In this document: positions 7,171 through 10,372 of the stretch, in pieces
Position numbering within the stretch: position 1 is the stretch's first letter
How the letters are laid out: each line of letters begins with the position of its first letter
NCBI GenBank assembly: GCA_018500005.2
Contig: JAHBAP020000187.1
Span: forward strand, 1-10,372
DNA length: 10,372 bases
Direction of reading: 5' to 3'
DNA from: Mycobacterium sp.
Lineage (GTDB): Bacteria; Actinomycetota; Actinomycetes; Mycobacteriales; Mycobacteriaceae
Translations under genes and position numbers: made by a program
Notes under the pieces: model-generated
What the model saw: the letters and a program-made list of their open reading frames with translations, nothing else
Database searches by the model: none
What the model was told of the DNA's origin: nothing

Positions 7171-7554
7171 GACGATCTCACCGCCGCGCACGGTGACCTT
7201 GCGTTCCACCAGCGGCTCCATCGCGGGACCGCGGAGCACTGCACCGTCGAGTTCGAACTGGCTTCCGTGGCAAGGACATTCGATCTTCTCGTACTTGATC
7301 GCCAACGCACATCCGGCATGCGTGCAGCGGGCGACAAAGCCTTTGAAGACGCCCGTGCTGGGCTGGGTGATAAGGGTGCCGTCGACGATCTTGGCCGCGC
7401 CCACCGCGACGTCGGTGACCGGGGCGAGCACCTGACCGGGTGCCGGCGGCGGCGAGACCCGTCCTTGCCCCGGTGTCCCGCAACCGGCCAGTGGTGCGGC
7501 CAGCGGGCATAGCGCGGCCCCGATCAATACCGAACGGCGCGGTAGCTCAGACAT
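7162..7554 (-). CDS. Small Rieske [2Fe-2S] protein with Tat-type lipoprotein signal
   Basis: Predicted exported electron-transfer protein of 130 residues; its redox partner is not identifiable. The signal peptide has a twin-arginine RRSVLIG at 6-12 and a lipobox L22-A23-G24-C25, so it is probably folded in the cytosol, exported by Tat and lipid-anchored outside. Residues 31-45 are a short Pro-rich linker. The Rieske ligands are Cys77 and His79 (CTHAGC) and Cys93 and His96 (CPCHGSQF). Cys82 and Cys95 are also present; these form the cluster-shielding disulfide in high-potential cytochrome bc1/b6f-type Rieske proteins. It lacks the membrane helices and length of QcrA and stands alone, without a cytochrome b or oxygenase gene, so it is not the bc1 subunit. 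The ATG at 7554-7552 has no Shine-Dalgarno sequence but a TACGCT box 8 bases upstream, suggesting a leaderless mRNA. Confidence 0.92.
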   Translation of the reverse strand: MSELPRRSVLIGAALCPLAAPLAGCGTPGQGRVSPPPAPGQVLAPVTDVAVGAAKIVDGTLITQPSTGVFKGFVARCTHAGCALAIKYEKIECPCHGSQFELDGAVLRGPAMEPLVERKVTVRGGEIVAG

Positions 7555-7561
7555 GGCCCGT

Positions 7562-7567
7562 TAGCGT
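7562..7567 (+). promoter_or_regulatory. Predicted -10 box for leaderless pentapeptide-gene transcript
   Basis: TAGCGT fits TANNNT and ends 7 bases before the GTG at 7575, so transcription would begin at or next to the start codon. There is no Shine-Dalgarno sequence. It overlaps the opposing TACGCT box with a one-base offset. Confidence 0.5.
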
Positions 7568-7568
7568 A
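7563..7568 (-). promoter_or_regulatory. Predicted -10 box for leaderless Rieske-gene transcript
   Basis: TACGCT on the minus strand fits TANNNT and ends 8 bases before the ATG at 7554, the same geometry as the PBP gene. Five of its six bases are shared with the plus-strand -10 box of the pentapeptide-repeat gene. Confidence 0.5.
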
Positions 7569-7574
7569 GTCGCC

Positions 7575-8231
7575 GTGAAAAGCGGCGACCATGCGATTCC
7601 TGACCGCACCCACCCAGTCCGGGATCCCCGATGGTGGTTCCAGGATGTCCTCGTTGCTCTCATCATCGGCGGCCTCCTCACCGCCGGGAGCGTCATCGGT
7701 CAGAAGTTGGTGGATGACCGGCGAGCGGATCGGGAACTGCAGACGGCGATATCCACCAACAGGCACGACCTGCAGATGGAGAACCTCAGATTCGTTCGCG
7801 ACGGGTCCGGCGCGGCGCAAGAGGAGCGACGGCGGTTCGCCGAGTTCGATCTCGCGGGCCAGAACCTCGTCGGCCTTCGTCTGGACGGATCGGACTTCGC
7901 CCGTGCCAATCTCACCGGCGCGAACCTATCGGAAAGCAACCTCAGCCGGTCCAACTTCGCCCGGGCCACTCTTCGCGGAACCAACCTCACCCGCACCGCC
8001 CTGCGGGGCGCGTATTTCGGGCCGGAACGGATCCCAGCGGCTCCGGACGGACTCGGAGCGGATCTGACCGGCGCCGATCTGGATGACGCTGATTTGACCG
8101 ATGCCGATCTCAGCCACACCAACCTGACCGGCGCCTCGATAGCCCGCACGACGTTGACCAACGTGTTCTACGACCGCGAGACCGCCTGGCCGCAGGGCTT
8201 CAGCCCGCCTCCGAGTCGTGCCGTTCGGTAA
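7575..8231 (+). CDS. Membrane-anchored pentapeptide-repeat protein
   Basis: A 218-residue protein of unknown function with three parts. One membrane segment covers about 20-42, just after Pro-Arg-Trp-Trp. A charged, probably helical linker covers about 44-88. A right-handed quadrilateral beta-helix is built of A(D/N)LXX repeats: 12 central residues spaced exactly five apart from Leu93 to Phe148, a 15-residue break (149-163, with Pro150, Pro154 and Pro157), then seven more from Leu164 to Leu194. It ends in an ETAWPQGF tail, common as a cap in this family. GTG 7575 is chosen because the divergent Rieske gene begins only 20 bases away and a -10 box sits 7 bases upstream; the frame is open further upstream, but that part lies antisense to the Rieske gene. 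Some pentapeptide proteins (MfpA, Qnr) mimic DNA and protect gyrase; the membrane anchor here argues against that role. DUF1707 follows 12 bases later. Confidence 0.88.
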   Translation: MKSGDHAIPDRTHPVRDPRWWFQDVLVALIIGGLLTAGSVIGQKLVDDRRADRELQTAISTNRHDLQMENLRFVRDGSGAAQEERRRFAEFDLAGQNLVGLRLDGSDFARANLTGANLSESNLSRSNFARATLRGTNLTRTALRGAYFGPERIPAAPDGLGADLTGADLDDADLTDADLSHTNLTGASIARTTLTNVFYDRETAWPQGFSPPPSRAVR

Positions 8232-8234
8232 ATT

Positions 8235-8239
8235 GGAGG
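8235..8239 (+). promoter_or_regulatory. Shine-Dalgarno sequence of the DUF1707 gene
   Basis: GGAGG lies in the 12-base gap after the pentapeptide-gene stop, 4 bases from the ATG at 8244. It supports that start and cotranscription with the gene before it. Confidence 0.8.
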
Positions 8240-8243
8240 TGCT

Positions 8244-8870
8244 ATGACTGAGATCGAGAACAGGTTCGACACCCGAGCCGTCGTCCGCTACGACGGAGTT
8301 CCCGCCCTGCGGGTCTCCGACGCCGACCGCAACGGCACCCTGCGCCGGTTGCATAACGCCGTCGGCCAGGGGTTGATCGACATCGGCGAGTTCGAGGAAC
8401 GCTCCGCGCAGGTCTCGATGGCCCGCCAGCCCGCGGACCTCGAATCGCTGGTCGACGATCTGCCCCGGTCCGGTGCGATCGCCTCCTCGTCAGCCGACCA
8501 TCTGGAATTGCGCGGCTGGATGGGTTCGCTGGAACGACGCGGCGAGTGGACGGTTCCCACCCGGCTGTCCCTGGTGCGCCGGATGGGGTCGGTGGACCTG
8601 GACCTCACCACCGCCCGGTTCGCCGGCCCGGTGGTGGTGATCGAGTTGGACCTGATCCGCGGTTCCCTGGATCTGCGGTTGCCCGAGGGCGCCAGCGCCT
8701 CCATCGACGACGTCACCGTCTACGGCGGCAGTGCCCGGGACCGCCGCAAGAACCCACCTGCCGAGGGCAGGCCGCACGTGGTGCTGACCGGTCGGGTGGT
8801 GCTGGGTTCGGTGACTATCCGCGGCCCCAAGCGGCAGGTGCCGTCGTTGCCGGTGCTGCGGCGCCGATGA
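8244..8870 (+). CDS. DUF1707 protein with LiaF-like C-terminal beta domain
   Basis: A 208-residue soluble-looking protein with no signal peptide or membrane segment. Residues about 22-76 match the actinobacterial DUF1707 domain: [14 protein letters not shown], then G-x-I-x-x-x-E-F-E-E-R, and a closing L-x-x-L-x-x-D-L-P. The remainder (about 95-200) is a run of short beta strands ([28 protein letters not shown]) resembling the C-terminal domain of LiaF / cell-wall-active-antibiotic response proteins. In Firmicutes LiaF restrains an envelope-stress two-component system; whether that applies here is inference, and no kinase or regulator is nearby. Its stop overlaps the mapB start (ATGA), so mapB translation is likely coupled to it. 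Domain assignment is from recognition, without a profile search. Confidence 0.85.
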   Translation: MTEIENRFDTRAVVRYDGVPALRVSDADRNGTLRRLHNAVGQGLIDIGEFEERSAQVSMARQPADLESLVDDLPRSGAIASSSADHLELRGWMGSLERRGEWTVPTRLSLVRRMGSVDLDLTTARFAGPVVVIELDLIRGSLDLRLPEGASASIDDVTVYGGSARDRRKNPPAEGRPHVVLTGRVVLGSVTIRGPKRQVPSLPVLRRR

Positions 8871-9724
8871 GTCCGCGCGGCGCCCTGAGCGCAGGGACGG
8901 TCTCACCGACCCTGCCGGTACCCAAGTCCATCGATCGTCCCGAATACGTCGGCCGGACCGACGCCGTCGAGGGCCACGAACCGTGGGTGCAGACCCCCGA
9001 GGTCATCGAGAAGATGCGCATCGCGAGCCGGATCGCCGCCCAGGCGCTGGTCGAGGCCGGCAAGGCCGTCGCTCCCGGCGTGACGACGGACGAACTCGAC
9101 CGCATCGCACACGACTACATGGTCGACCACGGTGCCTACCCGTCGACCCTGGGCTACAAGGGATATCCGAAATCCTGCTGCACCTCGCTCAACGAGATCA
9201 TCTGCCACGGTATCCCGGACTCCACAGTGATCGCCGACGGCGACATCGTCAACATCGACGTCACCGCCTACATCCACGGCGTGCACGGCGATACCAACGC
9301 CACCTTTCTGGCCGGTGACGTCAGCGAGGAGCACCGCCTGCTCGTCGAGCGCACCGAGGAGGCCACCGCCAGGGCGATCAAGGCGGTCAAGCCGGGCCGC
9401 GCACTGTCGGTCGTGGGCAGGGTCATCGAGTCCTACGCAAATCGCTTCGGCTACAACGTTGTTCGTGATTTCACCGGCCACGGCATCGGGACAACCTTCC
9501 ATAACGGCCTGGTCGTTTTGCACTATGACCAGCCCAGCGTGGACACGGTCCTCGAACCGGGGATGACGTTCACCATCGAGCCGATGATCAATCTCGGATC
9601 GCTGGATTACGAGATCTGGCCGGATGGTTGGACGGTGGCCACCAGAGATCGCAAGTGGACGGCGCAGTTCGAACACACCATCGTGGTGACCGACGAGGGT
9701 GCCGAAATACTGACTCTGCCGTGA
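8867..9724 (+). CDS. mapB: Type 1c methionine aminopeptidase MapB
   Basis: Cytosolic metallo-aminopeptidase that removes the initiator Met from new proteins. It has 285 residues, the same length as recalled for M. tuberculosis MapB. The five metal ligands fall at the positions known for that enzyme: Asp131 (NIDVT), Asp142 (HGDTNATF), His205 (TGHGIG), Glu238 (TIEPM) and Glu269 (QFEHT). An N-terminal extension of about 40 residues, with a Pro-rich segment ([13 protein letters not shown]), marks the 1c subclass and has been proposed to contact the ribosome. [14 protein letters not shown] is the conserved substrate-side segment. The ATG overlaps the DUF1707 stop; the GTG of cobQ overlaps its own stop. 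There is no Shine-Dalgarno sequence directly before it, which fits translational coupling. No promoter is recognised inside the upstream gene. Confidence 0.97.
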   Translation: MSPRGALSAGTVSPTLPVPKSIDRPEYVGRTDAVEGHEPWVQTPEVIEKMRIASRIAAQALVEAGKAVAPGVTTDELDRIAHDYMVDHGAYPSTLGYKGYPKSCCTSLNEIICHGIPDSTVIADGDIVNIDVTAYIHGVHGDTNATFLAGDVSEEHRLLVERTEEATARAIKAVKPGRALSVVGRVIESYANRFGYNVVRDFTGHGIGTTFHNGLVVLHYDQPSVDTVLEPGMTFTIEPMINLGSLDYEIWPDGWTVATRDRKWTAQFEHTIVVTDEGAEILTLP

Positions 9725-10372
9725 GCCGAGTTGGTGCGGGGGGAGCCCTGCTGATCGCGGGCACCACCTCCGACGCCGGCAAGTCAATGGTAGTGGCCGG
9801 ACTATGTCGGCTGCTGTCCCGTAAGGGAATCCGCGTCGCCCCGTTCAAGGCGCAGAACATGAGCAACAACTCCGCCGTCGCACTGGACGCGGATGGGCGC
9901 GGCGGGGAGATCGGCCGTGCACAGGCCATGCAGGCCCGCGCCGCCGGTCTGGCGCCCAGTGTCCGGTTCAACCCCATTCTGCTCAAGCCGGGCAGTGACC
10001 GGACCTCGCAGTTGTTGGTTCGCGGCCGCCCGGTCGGGACGGTGGGCGCTCGCGACTACATCCACCACCGCGACCGGCTGGCGGCCGTTGTTGCCGAAGA
10101 CCTCGCCTCGCTGCGCGCCGAGTTCGACGTCGTACTGTGCGAAGGTGCGGGCTCGCCCGCCGAAATCAATCTGCGTGCAACGGATTTGGCCAACATGGGG
10201 CTGGCTCGCGCGGCCGGGATGCCGGTCATCGTGGTCGGCGATATCGATCGTGGCGGTGTTCTGGCCCACTTCTTCGGTACGGTCGCGGTGCTCGCTCCGG
10301 AGGATCAGCAACTGATCGCAGGATTCATCGTCAACAAATTCCGCGGCGACCCGTCGCTGCTCGCGCCCGGAC
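9721..10372 (+). CDS. cobQ: Cobyric acid synthase CobQ/CbiP (3' end cut by window edge)
   Basis: Glutamine- and ATP-dependent amidotransferase of adenosylcobalamin synthesis; it amidates side chains b, d, e and g of adenosylcobyrinic acid a,c-diamide to give cobyric acid. 217 residues are visible of the usual 480-500, so the N-terminal ATP-binding (dethiobiotin-synthetase-like) half is seen and the glutaminase half is outside the window. The P-loop is GTTSDAGKS at 14-22, followed by [11 protein letters not shown] and the [13 protein letters not shown] and GDIDRGG motifs that separate CobQ from CobB. The GTG at 9721 overlaps the mapB stop (GTGA) and begins about 13 residues before the P-loop, as expected. 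No B12 riboswitch lies upstream; there is no room for one. In M. tuberculosis, from memory, cobQ lies elsewhere in the genome. Confidence 0.95.
   Translation, partial: MSRVGAGGALLIAGTTSDAGKSMVVAGLCRLLSRKGIRVAPFKAQNMSNNSAVALDADGRGGEIGRAQAMQARAAGLAPSVRFNPILLKPGSDRTSQLLVRGRPVGTVGARDYIHHRDRLAAVVAEDLASLRAEFDVVLCEGAGSPAEINLRATDLANMGLARAAGMPVIVVGDIDRGGVLAHFFGTVAVLAPEDQQLIAGFIVNKFRGDPSLLAPG

Noticed and set aside
7440..7574. Upstream ATG extending the pentapeptide protein by 45 residues
   Set aside because: It runs antisense to the Rieske signal-peptide region, and the promoter-like box and GTG at 7575 fit better.
7575..8231. Pentapeptide protein as an MfpA/Qnr-type fluoroquinolone resistance factor
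   Set aside because: It has an N-terminal membrane segment and a charged linker, a different repeat layout, and none of the MfpA gene neighbours.
8871..9720. Cobalamin riboswitch ahead of cobQ
   Set aside because: cobQ overlaps the mapB stop, leaving no untranslated leader, and no B12-box-like sequence was seen in the preceding coding region.

Overview
The window reads as a chromosomal core segment of a Mycobacterium/Mycolicibacterium-type actinobacterium. Base composition is strongly G+C rich, third positions are almost all G or C, start codons are a mix of ATG and GTG, and the products of dxr, rip1, ispG, the GNAT gene and mapB resemble, as I remember them, the M. tuberculosis proteins of the Rv2861c-Rv2870c neighbourhood almost residue for residue. 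It is densely packed: no stretch over 150 bases lacks a gene. There is no sign of an insertion sequence, phage, tRNA, rRNA or CRISPR. The vapBC and relFG toxin-antitoxin genes that I recall from this neighbourhood in M. tuberculosis are absent.

Layout. At the left edge, on the minus strand, is a fasciclin-domain lipoprotein of the MPT83/MPT70 type whose last few residues are cut off. Divergent from it runs a plus-strand operon: dxr, rip1 (overlapping by 4 bases), ispG and a GNAT acetyltransferase. A 142-base gap containing a large imperfect palindrome precedes a class B penicillin-binding lipoprotein with its own apparent leaderless promoter. Converging on it is a small Rieske [2Fe-2S] Tat lipoprotein on the minus strand. 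Only 20 bases from the Rieske start, a second plus-strand unit begins: a membrane-anchored pentapeptide-repeat protein, a DUF1707/LiaF-like protein, mapB (methionine aminopeptidase 1c) and cobQ (cobyric acid synthase, cut by the right edge). The DUF1707-mapB and mapB-cobQ junctions are 4-base stop/start overlaps.

How the genes fit together. dxr and ispG supply two steps of the MEP isoprenoid pathway, which provides the lipid carriers and menaquinone that envelope synthesis needs. Rip1 is the site-2 intramembrane protease that controls envelope sigma factors and is tied to cell division. The PBP lipoprotein crosslinks peptidoglycan. Three of the ten proteins are predicted lipoproteins and two more are membrane proteins, so the segment has an envelope theme; mapB and cobQ are housekeeping genes.

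The most interesting signals are regulatory. In both divergent intergenic regions, TANNNT-like -10 boxes for opposite strands overlap with the same one-base offset, which would make them symmetric bidirectional promoters with starts about 18 bases apart. Four genes that begin transcription units (dxr, the PBP gene, the Rieske gene and the pentapeptide gene) lack a Shine-Dalgarno sequence and have the -10 box placed for leaderless mRNA; genes inside operons have Shine-Dalgarno sequences or stop/start overlaps. The rip1-ispG junction carries a 16-base tandem duplication that doubles the stop codon and the ribosome binding site. I found no wholly new defence or biosynthetic system. The least explained genes are the Rieske, pentapeptide-repeat and DUF1707 genes.
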